Source: Comamonadaceae bacterium OS-4
GTDB taxonomy: Bacteria > Pseudomonadota > Gammaproteobacteria > Burkholderiales > Burkholderiaceae_C
Assembly (NCBI GenBank): GCA_027924025.1
Contig: AP026970.1
Location: 3,122,501-3,186,500, forward strand
Length of the DNA: 64,000 bases
Reading direction: 5' to 3'
The notes under the pieces were generated by a model. It saw only the letters and a list, made by a program, of their open reading frames with translations, had not been told where the DNA came from and did not search any database. A program made the position numbers and the translations under genes. Positions 17,386-25,402 of the stretch are shown here, one piece after another. Within the stretch, counting starts at the first letter, position 1. Each line of letters opens with the position of its first letter.

Positions 17386-18270
17386 TTAAGGGCGGGCCGG
17401 TGCTTGGATGAACTGCACCACATCGTCCAGCACCGGCGCCATCCACCGCAGGGGGCGTGACAAAGCCGCCACCAGCGTGATGTGATTCACCCGGGTGTGC
17501 ATTTTCACCAGCACCGGCACTTGGGCTGCGCTCAGCCGGCCCGCCAGCCCCGCGGTATTGCGCCGGGGATTGACCAAATCGTCTTCCAAGGCCGCCAGCA
17601 GCAAGGCACGTGGAGCGCCCGGCTGCACATGGTCGAGTGGCTGGCTGTTGGCGGGGTAGTTCGGGTGATGGAATACCGGCATGGCGTCCACATTGGTCAG
17701 GGGCAGAAAGTCATACGGGCCGGCCAAGCCTATCCAGCCGGCCAACTGTTGGGGGGACCGCCCGTGGGCAGCCAGCCACCGGGGATCCAGCGCCATCATG
17801 GCGGCGTTGTAAGCGCCCGCGCTGTGCCCCATCACATACACCTTGTCGGGGTTGCCGCCCCAGGCAGCGGCATGGTCCAACCCGTAGGACAAGGCGGCCG
17901 CGCTGTCCCGCAAAAAATCGGGGTAACGCACCTCGGGGTACAGCCGGTAGTCGGCCACCAGGGTGAGTATTCCGCGCGAGGCCAGCGCCTCCCCTACGAA
18001 GCGGTACTGCGCCCGCTCGCCACGGTTCCAGGAGCCGCCGTAATAGAACACCACCACAGGCCACCCCTTGGGCGGTTGGGCGGCGCTTGGCACATAGACA
18101 TCCAGGCGCTGGCGGTGTAATGGGCCGTAAGTGATCCCCTCGTGCAAGGTGTGGGTGCGCGAGGGAGTCAAAAAATTCAACACATCCACGGGCGAAAAGC
18201 CGGCAGCCAGGGCTGCGGGGTTCGCCAGGGTGGTCAAGAGTGCAAAGAAGAGGCTGATCCGGTGGTTCAT
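17386..18270 (-). CDS. Secreted alpha/beta hydrolase (esterase/lipase-like)
   Basis: This 294-residue protein has a signal peptide (MNHRISLFFALLTTLANPAALAA, split as MNHRISLFF and ALLTTLANPAALAA) and an alpha/beta hydrolase fold. The nucleophile elbow is VMGHSAGAY (Ser in GHSAG), the oxyanion region is VVFYYGGSWNRG, and the candidate acid and base are in LEDDLVNP and VNHITLV. This pattern fits carboxylesterases of the BD-FAE/carbohydrate esterase-like group. I start it at the ATG at 18268-18270, five codons inside a longer frame. It ends 189 bases upstream of the PEP-CTERM gene start and is 40 bases downstream of dnaE2. Substrate unknown. Confidence 0.82.
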   Translation of the reverse strand: MNHRISLFFALLTTLANPAALAAGFSPVDVLNFLTPSRTHTLHEGITYGPLHRQRLDVYVPSAAQPPKGWPVVVFYYGGSWNRGERAQYRFVGEALASRGILTLVADYRLYPEVRYPDFLRDSAAALSYGLDHAAAWGGNPDKVYVMGHSAGAYNAAMMALDPRWLAAHGRSPQQLAGWIGLAGPYDFLPLTNVDAMPVFHHPNYPANSQPLDHVQPGAPRALLLAALEDDLVNPRRNTAGLAGRLSAAQVPVLVKMHTRVNHITLVAALSRPLRWMAPVLDDVVQFIQAPARP

Positions 18271-18310
18271 CCACCGGATACGCACGCCGATGGCTTTTGG
18301 ATTCAGTTCC

Positions 18311-21300
18311 TCAATGAAAGTCCCGGCTGGTGGTGGCCAGCTCCCCCAGCAGGTGTGTCATGTCCACCACCCGCTTGGCAATCACATGGCGGACTTGGCC
18401 GCCGGTGGCCTCGTCGCGCTGCCAAACGCCGTAGACGGCCATCAGCCGGGCGCGGTACACCGCGTCGCGGAACTGCTCTTTCACCGCCTTCCAGGCAATG
18501 ATGTTCACGCTGCCGGTTTCGTCCTCCAGCGTCACGAACACCACGCCTTTGGCGGTGCCCGGTTGCTGGCGCGCGGTGACGATGCCGCAGGCCCGCACCA
18601 AGCGGCCACTGGGGTAATCGCGCATCTGGGCCGCCGTGAGCAGCTTCTTTTTTGATAGCTGCTCGCGCAATAGCTGCAAGGGGTGCGAGCGCAAAGTGAG
18701 ACCAGTGGCGGCGTAGTCGAAGGTCACTTCTTCCCCCTCCTCTGCCGGGGGCAGCTCCAACACATCCTCTTCGATCGGCACGCCTTGCAGCAGTGCGGGC
18801 GCGGGACGCAGCGCTGAAGCGTCCCACACCTGCTGGCGACGGTGGCCGCTGAGGCTGATGAGGGCATCGGCGCTGGCGAGCGCCTTAAGGTCGCCTGCAT
18901 CGAGGGCGCAGCGCAGGGCCAAATCTTGGGTGCTGGTGAAAGGCCCGTTTGCGCGCGCAGCGCAGATGCGCTCTGCCACCACCTGCTGCAAGCCACTCAC
19001 CATGCGCAGCCCCAGGCGGATAGCGGGTTGGGTTTGCAGCGCCCATCCGTTGGGCGCGGGGTGCTGCGCTGCGGATTGCAGCGCTGCCGGGTGGGGTTCT
19101 TGCGGCTGCTCCAGCGAGCAGTCCCACGCGCTGTGCAGCACATCTACGCCGCGCACTTCCACACCATGACGGCGGGCGTCTTGCACCAGTTGCGCCGGGC
19201 CGTAAAAGCCCAGCGGCTGGCTGTTGAGCATGGCTGCCAGAAAACAAGCCGGCTCATGCCGCTTAAGCCAGCAGCTCACGTACACCAGCAAGGCAAAACT
19301 GGCCGCGTGGCTCTCGGGGAAGCCGTATTCGCCAAAGCCCTCAATCTGCTTGAACAGCCTGTCGGCAAACTCTTGTGTGTAGCCGTTTTTGAGCATGCCG
19401 CCCACCAGCCGGTCGTAGAACTTGCCCACACCGCCCTTGCGCTTCCACGCGGCCATGGAGCGGCGCAGCTGGTCGGCCTCGCCCGCCGTGAAGTCGGCCG
19501 CCGCCATGGCGATTTGCATCACCTGCTCCTGAAAAATCGGCACACCCAGGGTGCGCTTCAAAGCTTCTTTCAGTGCCGGCGACTCATATGTCACTGCCTG
19601 AGGATTGGCACGCGCCTTGAGGTAGGGGTGCACCATGCCCCCCTGAATCGGCCCCGGCCGCACTATGGCCACCTCGACCACCAGGTCGTAAAAGCACTTT
19701 GGCTTCAGGCGAGGCAGCATGCTCATCTGCGCGCGGCTCTCGATCTGGAACACACCCACCGTATCGGCCTGGCAGATCATGGCGTAGGTGGCGGGGTCTT
19801 CGGCAGGCACGTCCTGCATGCGCATAGGCGCGCCGCGCCACTGGCCGATGAGGTGCAGGCAGCGGCGTATGGCGCTGAGCATGCCCAGGGCCAGCACATC
19901 CACTTTCAGCAGGCCCACCGCGTCTAGGTCGTCCTTGTCCCACTGAATGACCGAGCGGTCCGGCATGGACGCGTTTTCCACCGGCACCAGCCGCGTCAAC
20001 GGGCCTTGCGTGAGCACAAAGCCGCCTACGTGTTGGCTGAGGTGACGGGGGAAATTTTGTAGCTGCGTGGCCAGGTCCAGCCAGAGTTGCAAGCGGCGCA
20101 AAGGCGGCAGGGGTGAGCCGTCCACCAACAGACCGCCAGCAGCAACGCCACCTGAGGGAGCCAGAGCGGCAGGGCGTTCAGCGTAGGTCAAGGAGGAGCC
20201 CGCAACGCGGGCGGGGGACACGGAGCTGGGCGCCCTGCCGCTCTGGCTCCCGCCCCCCACGCTGCCCGCCGGAGATTGAACATCAAAACCACCTCCAGCG
20301 CTCATGGAATCTGCGCCACCAGCTACTTTTTCGATAGCAGCCTGCAGCCGCTCCACCAGCACTGCACGGCTGTACATGCCCGGGTGCTCCTTGGCCATGG
20401 CCGTAATCAGCACCTCGGGAATCTCCAGCGCACGCCCCACATCCCGCAGGGCGCTGCGTGGCCGGTAGCTGGCCACCACGGCGGTAATGGCGGCGCGCTC
20501 CCGGCCGTATTTGGCGTAGATGTACTGAATGACCTCTTCGCGCCGCTGGTGCTCAAAGTCCACATCAATGTCGGGTGGCTCGTCGCGCTCTTTGGAGATG
20601 AAGCGCTCAAACAGCACGTTCATACGGCTGGGGTCCACCTCGGTCACGCCCAAGCAGTAGCAGACTGCAGAGTTCGCCGCCGAGCCCCGCCCCTGGCACA
20701 AAATGCCGCGCTCTCGCGCAAAGCGCACCAGGTCGTGCACGGTGAGGAAATACATCTCGTACTTCATGTAGGCAATCAGGGCCAGCTCATGCTCCACCTG
20801 TGTGCGCACATGGGGCGGCATACCCGCCGGGTAACGCTCCAAGGCGCCCGCTTCGGTGTATTGCCGCAGGGTCTGCGCCGGGGTGTGGCCGGGCAGCACC
20901 GCCTCCATGGGGTACTGGTAGCGCAGCGCATCGAGCGTGAAGCTGCAGCGCCCCGCCACCACCTGCGTGTGGGCCAGCTCATCAGGCGCGAACAGGGCCG
21001 CCAGCCGGTCGCGGCTGCGCAGGTGGTGCTCGGCATTGGCCTGCAGCGCAAAGCCGCACTGCGCCACCGGCAGGCCGCAGCGCACGGCGGTCAGCACATC
21101 GTGCAGCGGCTTGCGCGAGCGGGTGTGCATGCGCACCTGCCCGGTGGCGAGTGGGGCCAAGCCGCTTGCCGCCGCAATCTGCTGCCAGTGCGCGCGCTCC
21201 AAAGCCTGCATGCCGCCCAGCCCTGCAGTGACTGCCAGCCAGCAATTAGTGCCAAACAGGCCTCTAGCGCTCATCGCTATTGCGCAAGCAGCTTCTGTTT

Positions 21301-21790
21301 TGATAGCAAGTGGCAGGTGCAGCAGCACCTCGCAGTGCCGCAGCGTGTGCCAGGGCGAGGGATCCGGCTGCCCCAGCCAGGCGACCCGGTAGTCACCCTT
21401 GGGCGCCGCCATGCGCGCGCGGGTGATGAACTCGCACAGGTTGCCCCAGCCCTGCAGGTTGTGCGGCAACACCACCACGGTGAAGGCACTGGCAGCCATG
21501 CCCTCCCCCGCCGCACCGGCTTGCGGATACGGCACCAGGAACTCCGCGCCCGGCAAAAACTGCACGCCTGCCTTTTGTGCCTCCACATGCGCCCGCACCA
21601 CGCCGGCAACCGAGCACTCGTCTGTCAACGCCAAGGCCGCATAACCCAGCGCACGCGCCCGTTGCACCAACTCTTCCGGCTGCGAAGCACCGCGCTGAAA
21701 GCTAAAGCTACTGAGGCAATGCAGCTCGGCATAAGGAGGGGCTGCCGACGCCGCCAGGCCAGGAGGCTTGATAGGCTTGGATAGAGTCAT
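18311..21790 (-). CDS. dnaE2: Error-prone DNA polymerase DnaE2
   Basis: This 1159-residue C-family polymerase is the SOS-induced translesion enzyme that works with ImuA and ImuB. It has an N-terminal PHP domain (YAELHCLSSFSFQRG onward), the catalytic aspartates in DIDVDFEHQRREEVI, and a C-terminal OB region (LVRACGIVTARQQPGTAKG). Typical DnaE2 is about 1030-1090 residues; the excess is mainly a Gly/Ser/Ala-rich insert around residues 484-565 that coincides with a dispersed repeat and a 21-bp inverted repeat. The ATG at 21788-21790 lies 5 bases from a LexA box, supporting SOS control. Two further repeat copies lie inside the gene. Confidence 0.95.
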   Translation of the reverse strand: MTLSKPIKPPGLAASAAPPYAELHCLSSFSFQRGASQPEELVQRARALGYAALALTDECSVAGVVRAHVEAQKAGVQFLPGAEFLVPYPQAGAAGEGMAASAFTVVVLPHNLQGWGNLCEFITRARMAAPKGDYRVAWLGQPDPSPWHTLRHCEVLLHLPLAIKTEAACAIAMSARGLFGTNCWLAVTAGLGGMQALERAHWQQIAAASGLAPLATGQVRMHTRSRKPLHDVLTAVRCGLPVAQCGFALQANAEHHLRSRDRLAALFAPDELAHTQVVAGRCSFTLDALRYQYPMEAVLPGHTPAQTLRQYTEAGALERYPAGMPPHVRTQVEHELALIAYMKYEMYFLTVHDLVRFARERGILCQGRGSAANSAVCYCLGVTEVDPSRMNVLFERFISKERDEPPDIDVDFEHQRREEVIQYIYAKYGRERAAITAVVASYRPRSALRDVGRALEIPEVLITAMAKEHPGMYSRAVLVERLQAAIEKVAGGADSMSAGGGFDVQSPAGSVGGGSQSGRAPSSVSPARVAGSSLTYAERPAALAPSGGVAAGGLLVDGSPLPPLRRLQLWLDLATQLQNFPRHLSQHVGGFVLTQGPLTRLVPVENASMPDRSVIQWDKDDLDAVGLLKVDVLALGMLSAIRRCLHLIGQWRGAPMRMQDVPAEDPATYAMICQADTVGVFQIESRAQMSMLPRLKPKCFYDLVVEVAIVRPGPIQGGMVHPYLKARANPQAVTYESPALKEALKRTLGVPIFQEQVMQIAMAAADFTAGEADQLRRSMAAWKRKGGVGKFYDRLVGGMLKNGYTQEFADRLFKQIEGFGEYGFPESHAASFALLVYVSCWLKRHEPACFLAAMLNSQPLGFYGPAQLVQDARRHGVEVRGVDVLHSAWDCSLEQPQEPHPAALQSAAQHPAPNGWALQTQPAIRLGLRMVSGLQQVVAERICAARANGPFTSTQDLALRCALDAGDLKALASADALISLSGHRRQQVWDASALRPAPALLQGVPIEEDVLELPPAEEGEEVTFDYAATGLTLRSHPLQLLREQLSKKKLLTAAQMRDYPSGRLVRACGIVTARQQPGTAKGVVFVTLEDETGSVNIIAWKAVKEQFRDAVYRARLMAVYGVWQRDEATGGQVRHVIAKRVVDMTHLLGELATTSRDFH
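18642..18691 (+). repeat. Dispersed 50-bp repeat, diverged copy in dnaE2
   Basis: The core AGCTGCTCGCGCAATAGC at 18657-18674 matches the copy at 21259-21308 in 17 of 18 bases; the outer parts are diverged. It runs antisense to dnaE2. Confidence 0.5.
20157..20252. repeat. Long-stem inverted repeat inside dnaE2
   Basis: Two perfect 21-bp arms (20157-20177 and 20232-20252) enclose 54 bases that contain a second small palindrome, GCCCGC-AAC-GCGGGC at 20199-20213. The whole lies inside the low-complexity insert of DnaE2 (residues about 512-545) and keeps the frame open. It looks like a small non-autonomous repetitive element inserted in frame. Confidence 0.7.
20290..20339 (-). repeat. Dispersed 50-bp repeat in dnaE2 (insert boundary)
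   Basis: Read on the minus strand it aligns without gaps over 50 bases to the copies at 21259 and 31379 (37 of 50 identical to each). It encodes AAIEKVAGGADSMSAGG in DnaE2 and marks one edge of the extra insert. Confidence 0.75.
21259..21308 (-). repeat. Dispersed 50-bp repeat in dnaE2 N-terminal part
   Basis: Minus-strand copy, 39 of 50 bases identical without gaps to the copy at 31379-31428 in imuB. It encodes LAIKTEAACAIAMSARG, around residues 160-177 of DnaE2. Confidence 0.8.
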
Positions 21791-21795
21791 TTTTA

Positions 21796-21811
21796 CTGTA
21801 CAAAACAACAG
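21796..21811. promoter_or_regulatory. LexA box of dnaE2
   Basis: CTGTACAAAACAACAG fits CTGT-N8-ACAG exactly and is flanked by TA on both sides. It begins 5 bases upstream of the dnaE2 start codon, so LexA bound here would block transcription or the earliest elongation. It also lies 105 bases before the divergent DUF4124 gene. Confidence 0.9.
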
Positions 21812-21916
21812 TATACGAATGTCCACTACAAGATGCAAACCACGCCCCGAAAGCCGTGCCATACTTTGTTTTCAGCGCTTGACTCGCCCTCATCCCCTAC
21901 CCAACCACGACCTACT

Positions 21917-22441
21917 ATGCATTTGGATACACCAACCCACGGCGAGAAAGGCGCTCATCGCGGGCTTCTGAAGTCGATGCTGGTTGTGACCGTGTTGTGC
22001 AGCTTCGGATCACCCGCACATTCATTGGATATTTACCAATGGGTCGATGAACAGGGCAAAACGCACATGGCGGATGTAGTGCCCGAGAAGTACCGCGCAA
22101 AAGCCAAACTGGTGAGTTACCGCAAAGACAACGTGGGCGACACGGAACGGCAGGATGCAGAGGCCAGAGCGGCCAAGACCAAAAGCCTCCTCGCGCCGAA
22201 ACAAACCGATGCCGTCCCGCAGGCAATGCCCGCCAGTGCCCCCAAACCCGTAGAGTTAACGCAGCAACAAAGTTGCACGCAAAAGTGGGACGCCTACTAC
22301 CGCAGCCAGGAATGCTTCGCCCCCTACATGATCCGGTTTTCAGGCGGCTCCACCATCCGGCCCGAGGCGTATGAGCACTGCCAAGAAGTGAAAACGCCGA
22401 CGATGGAATGCGAGTACGACAAGCGGCCGTCGTTCAAGTAA
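21917..22441 (+). CDS. DUF4124 domain secreted protein
   Basis: This 174-residue protein has a basic start, a hydrophobic signal segment (SMLVVTVLCSFGSPAHS, about residues 20-36) and then the DUF4124 motif IYQWVDEQGKTHMADVVPEKYR, split as IYQWVDEQGKTH and MADVVPEKY. The C-terminal half has paired cysteines (SCTQKW, QECFAPY, HCQEV, MECEYD) that may form disulfides in the periplasm. Function is unknown. It diverges from dnaE2. A start at 21977 would also give a plausible signal peptide. Confidence 0.75.
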   Translation: MHLDTPTHGEKGAHRGLLKSMLVVTVLCSFGSPAHSLDIYQWVDEQGKTHMADVVPEKYRAKAKLVSYRKDNVGDTERQDAEARAAKTKSLLAPKQTDAVPQAMPASAPKPVELTQQQSCTQKWDAYYRSQECFAPYMIRFSGGSTIRPEAYEHCQEVKTPTMECEYDKRPSFK

Positions 22442-22467
22442 CGAAAAAATTGTTGTGCTACGGAACC

Positions 22468-22653
22468 AACGCGAGCTTGTGCGAACACTACGCTGGACAG
22501 TTCACCCGTCTGCGCGCCGCAGCCGCTCCCATAGGCGGCAACGACCTGCGGATCGCCTGAGATGCATTTGCCGACGATTGCACGCTGGTGACCAACAACC
22601 TCGGGGAGTTTGAGCGGGTGCAGGGGCTCAGGTTGGGCAATTGGGTGGGGTGA
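22468..22653 (+). pseudogene. vapC relic (PIN-domain toxin fragment)
   Basis: A single frame from 22468 reads a VapC-like C-terminal half: LRAAAAPIGGNDLRIA, then an in-frame TGA at 22558-22560, then DAFADDCTLVTNNLGEFERV and GLRLGNWVG before a TGA at 22651-22653. These blocks match the conserved PIN-domain end (PIGxNDLxIAAHA, LVTNNxxEFxRVxGLxxENW). The N-terminal half with the first catalytic Asp and any vapB antitoxin are missing. It is a decayed toxin gene, directly after the DUF4124 gene. Confidence 0.85.
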
Positions 22654-22918
22654 CGGGGTAAAGCCAACGGCTGCAATGCAGCGGTAGCGGTCTTTCGCGC
22701 AATCACCCGAACAGGCGATGTTCACAGGTCAATTTGAACGTGAGAATCGTCTAATGTTTGCGCTTCTTCAATACTTACAACCTGCGGGGTTTGTCAGTAT
22801 TTTTATACCTTTACAAAAGCACATTCAAATTCTTGATAGCGAGACTGAGAGAGGCTTCGCAGCGCAAATTGCTCCAAACTTATCCCGCAGGTTCTGCGAT
22901 ATACATTACGTTGGCATC
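22654..22918. other. Gene-free stretch before an unknown secreted protein
   Basis: I see no supported gene here. An open frame runs in from 22718 to the gene at 22919 but reads unlike protein and lacks a start signal. The DNA is richer in A and T than the surroundings. Confidence 0.5.
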
Positions 22919-23572
22919 ATGAAATCGACCACCGTGAAGGTAATCCTGCTTATGTTCTTCGGCCTGTTCGGTCCCAAGTCTCACGCATCTGCGCAAACAG
23001 ACTTCTGGAAGTGGTTCTCCGCGAACGAGACGCAGCTGTTCTCTTTGGAGTCAGATCGCGATGCCGTTTTCAATCGGCTAGGTGCAGCCATGGAGAAGGT
23101 GCATGCCGACATCACATTTGAGTTCGGCCCAATTACCGAAGGCAAGCGGGAGTTTGTAATAAGCGCAGGTGGAATCAAGGCGGCATTTCCTGCGGTGGAG
23201 GCGCTCTATAGCAGCGCGCCAAGCCTGAAACGATGGAAGTGGGTCAAGTTCCGGCCGCGTCGTGAACCCATCAATAACATTGAATTCGGTGGGAAGACCA
23301 TCCAATCCAAAGATGTTCACTTCCTCTTGGCTCGCGACGAACCGAGGGTTGGCATCGTTCTTTTCTTTAATGGATACAGCGAAGCAGAGAAAACCTTGTT
23401 TGGCCAAATCGGGTACTTGTTTCTCGATGAAGCTCTCGGCGAGTTCGCTGTCGAAATGAGGGTTGGCTTCATCGAGTTCCAGACGCGAGACTCGAAGCAT
23501 TTCAAGAATGCGTTTCCACTCGATGAACTCCCTGCGCAGTTCGATGAGTTTTGGGCAATGAGGACGCGCTGA
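22919..23572 (+). CDS. Uncharacterised secreted protein
   Basis: This 217-residue protein starts at the ATG at 22919, giving a signal peptide (MKSTTVKVILLMFFGLFGP, cleavage near ASA-QT). The mature part begins DFWKWFSANETQLFSLESD and contains FEFGPITEGKREFVISAGG and WVKFRPRREP. I recall similar short proteins of unknown function in diverse bacteria, but I cannot name the family with certainty. Codon choice and lower GC differ from neighbours, and it lies next to a toxin relic, so acquisition by transfer is plausible. No partner gene is evident. Confidence 0.65.
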   Translation: MKSTTVKVILLMFFGLFGPKSHASAQTDFWKWFSANETQLFSLESDRDAVFNRLGAAMEKVHADITFEFGPITEGKREFVISAGGIKAAFPAVEALYSSAPSLKRWKWVKFRPRREPINNIEFGGKTIQSKDVHFLLARDEPRVGIVLFFNGYSEAEKTLFGQIGYLFLDEALGEFAVEMRVGFIEFQTRDSKHFKNAFPLDELPAQFDEFWAMRTR

Positions 23573-23782
23573 TGCCCAACTTGTCGGCCTACGCGTACAC
23601 ACATCAACAGGTTGGCAGCTTCGCGGCGCTTGCTGGGTGCCGGTGGCCTCCAACGTCGAACGACTGTTTCCAGACTGTTGGTGCCTCAGCTTCGCAGCGG
23701 AAGCGGTCATCCAGAAGTCCTCCCATGGCATACCCAAGTCATCCTGCATCGCACTCCGGTATGTAATGGTTTCAAACATCGC

Positions 23783-24124
23783 ATGAATCTATTCAACTTC
23801 CCCCTGGCCGGAGACAACATCGCTGTAGAGCTTTCAGGCCAGTACATTGACCTGCATAACAATTTTGACTTTGTTGAAATTGTTAGTCGAGATGATGAAG
23901 TTTCGTTCAAATGGCGACGGTCGGAAGGACATTGGGTAGCACCTTCGTTGCCACAGTTCTTCACTATTTCCATCGTTGGAGTCGACTACCACGAGGTCAG
24001 AGGAAGGCCATCTGACAGTCTCACTGAGGTCGGTTTTTTTGCCGCAGAAACCTTAGGGAATGTCGACTACAACGGACGCACTGCGCCTTTAGAGAGCAGT
24101 GACATCCTCATATTCCGTTTTTAG
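23783..24124 (+). CDS. Hypothetical protein
   Basis: This 113-residue soluble protein starts MNLFNFPLAGDNIAVELSG. It has mixed polar and beta-like character (FVEIVSRDDEVSFKWRRSE, FFTISIVGVDYHEV) with no signal peptide or membrane segment, and I do not recognise its family. The frame remains open upstream to 23612, but that part looks noncoding. Its GC content is lower than that of the surrounding core genes. It lies in the gene-poor patch between dnaE2 and the dienelactone hydrolase gene. Confidence 0.5.
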   Translation: MNLFNFPLAGDNIAVELSGQYIDLHNNFDFVEIVSRDDEVSFKWRRSEGHWVAPSLPQFFTISIVGVDYHEVRGRPSDSLTEVGFFAAETLGNVDYNGRTAPLESSDILIFRF

Positions 24125-24507
24125 GCGGTGCCGAAATTGCTGTTCGAGGTCAGTTGGCAGTCGCAAGTCTTGCGCCGTTTGACTTTTCCTCAAGAGAACG
24201 CTTGACGACGCCTAATAAGTGAACCGTAACGACTGCAATCAGCCTTTAGCCGACCTAGCACCCCCACTCGTCGACCTGCCGAAAGCCTGAAAACCCCTTC
24301 AAATAGTCTTCTGCATCTGCAGCGTCAAACTCCGGCGCGACACCAAGGCGGAGTAGTCTATTCAGAACATCGAAGCACCGAGTTCACATCCGAGAAGTTT
24401 GAATTGCGGTGCTGAAAAACCCATCGAATCCTGACTGGATCGAGTGGGCTGGCAAAAGTGCCAAAAGGCAAATGAATAGTTTGCGGTGAAGTCTCCTCCC
24501 CTTCAGC
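24125..24507. other. Gene-poor stretch, decayed DNA
   Basis: Apart from the fragment at 24255-24383, I see no gene here. A 7-bp inverted pair (TTAGGCG at 24121 and CGCCTAA at 24209) is too short and wrongly oriented for an integron site. Confidence 0.5.
24255..24383 (-). pseudogene. Unknown C-terminal gene fragment
   Basis: A minus-strand frame bounded upstream by a stop (24384-24386) reads VLNRLLRLGVAPEFDAADAE and then DYLKGFSGFRQVDEWGC before a TAG. The composition is protein-like and reads as the tail of a gene whose front is lost. No start codon is plausible and I do not recognise the family. Confidence 0.4.
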
Positions 24508-25260
24508 TCAACCCAGCACCCGCCTGAACATGCCAATCGCCATCTGGTAGCCCAGCAGCTGCAGCTCCGCGTCATAGCGCTCGCCTTCGTCGCGCATGAA
24601 GGCATGCACGCTGTTGAATTCGTGCCACGTGAAGTTCACACCGGCCTTCACCAGGGTGCTGTAGACCAGCGCCCGGCCTTCGGGCGGGATGTGGGGGTCT
24701 TGCTTGCCCCAGATCATTTGCAACTCACCTTTGATTTCGGGCGTGCGGGTCAGGCTGTCGTTGCCGGGGTTGGAGGGCACCATGCCGGAATGGATGTCGG
24801 TGGCGTAAAAGCACGACGTGGCGCTGATGGCCGGGTTCATGGCCGCGCGGTAGGCCAGCCCTCCCCCTAAGCAAAAGCCCATGGCGCCCACGCGGCCCGA
24901 ACAGTAGGGCAAGGCGCACAGGTGGTCGATGATGGCTTGCGCATCGGTGTCGTGCGCCTCCAGTGTCTTGGCTACTTTGTCGGCGTTGCCCTTGTCGCGC
25001 CCGGCGTCGTCATAGCCCAGCACGGTGCCTATAGGGTTGAGCTCATGAAACACCTCGGGCACCACCACCACAAAGCCGTGCCCGGCCATGATCTGCGCAC
25101 TGCGACGAATGGGGCCGGTCTGCTGAAAGATTTCGGAATAAAGAATGATGGCCGCGTACTGCTTGAGCGCTGCGTCCTCAGCCTCCTTGGGGCGGTACAC
25201 GGTGCAGCGCATCACGCCGGTGGGGGTGGAGAGGTCGACTTCGTGAGACTGGATTTGCAC
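24508..25260 (-). CDS. Dienelactone hydrolase family protein
   Basis: This 250-residue alpha/beta hydrolase has the Cys nucleophile in GFCLGGGLAY, the Asp in WGKQDPHIPP and the His in FNSVHAFMRD. That is the Cys-Asp-His triad of dienelactone hydrolases, which open 4-carboxymethylenebutenolide in chlorocatechol breakdown but often have other lactone or ester substrates. The start is taken as the GTG at 25258-25260, preceded by GGAG at good spacing, giving VQIQSHEVDL. It stands alone, divergent from an SDR gene; no catechol pathway genes are near, so its true substrate is open. Confidence 0.88.
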   Translation of the reverse strand: MQIQSHEVDLSTPTGVMRCTVYRPKEAEDAALKQYAAIILYSEIFQQTGPIRRSAQIMAGHGFVVVVPEVFHELNPIGTVLGYDDAGRDKGNADKVAKTLEAHDTDAQAIIDHLCALPYCSGRVGAMGFCLGGGLAYRAAMNPAISATSCFYATDIHSGMVPSNPGNDSLTRTPEIKGELQMIWGKQDPHIPPEGRALVYSTLVKAGVNFTWHEFNSVHAFMRDEGERYDAELQLLGYQMAIGMFRRVLG

Positions 25261-25402
25261 AGCAATAACTCCGGTGAATAACGTGCCCCGAGTATCCGGC
25301 ACTGGCGGGTACGGCCCGCGCCCTGTCGCGCGGGTTACGCCAGCGGGGGCGTGGCGCTATGCCGCGGCCTAAGATGCCTTTTTTTGTGGCGAAGGGCATT
25401 CC

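Noticed and set aside
20276..21784. Long open frame opposite dnaE2 (about 500 codons)
   Set aside because: It mirrors the high-GC codon pattern of dnaE2, has no ribosome-binding site and no recognisable protein features.
22718..22918. Longer N-terminus for the secreted protein at 22919
   Set aside because: The extension puts an internal signal peptide 68 residues in and lacks a ribosome-binding site; the ATG at 22919 gives a normal exported protein.
23078..23779. Minus-strand 233-codon frame over the unknown ORF
   Set aside because: The plus-strand frame has a signal peptide and conserved-looking blocks; the minus-strand frame has none.
23573..23782. Additional gene between the two unknown ORFs, on either strand
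   Set aside because: Frames are open by chance on both strands but lack a start signal and protein-like composition; a plus-strand reading after the stop at 23572 is not recognisable.
24121..24215. Possible integron attC site (TTAGGCG ... CGCCTAA)
   Set aside because: The arms are in the wrong order for an attC core pair, the inner spacer sites are absent, and no integrase or cassette array is seen.
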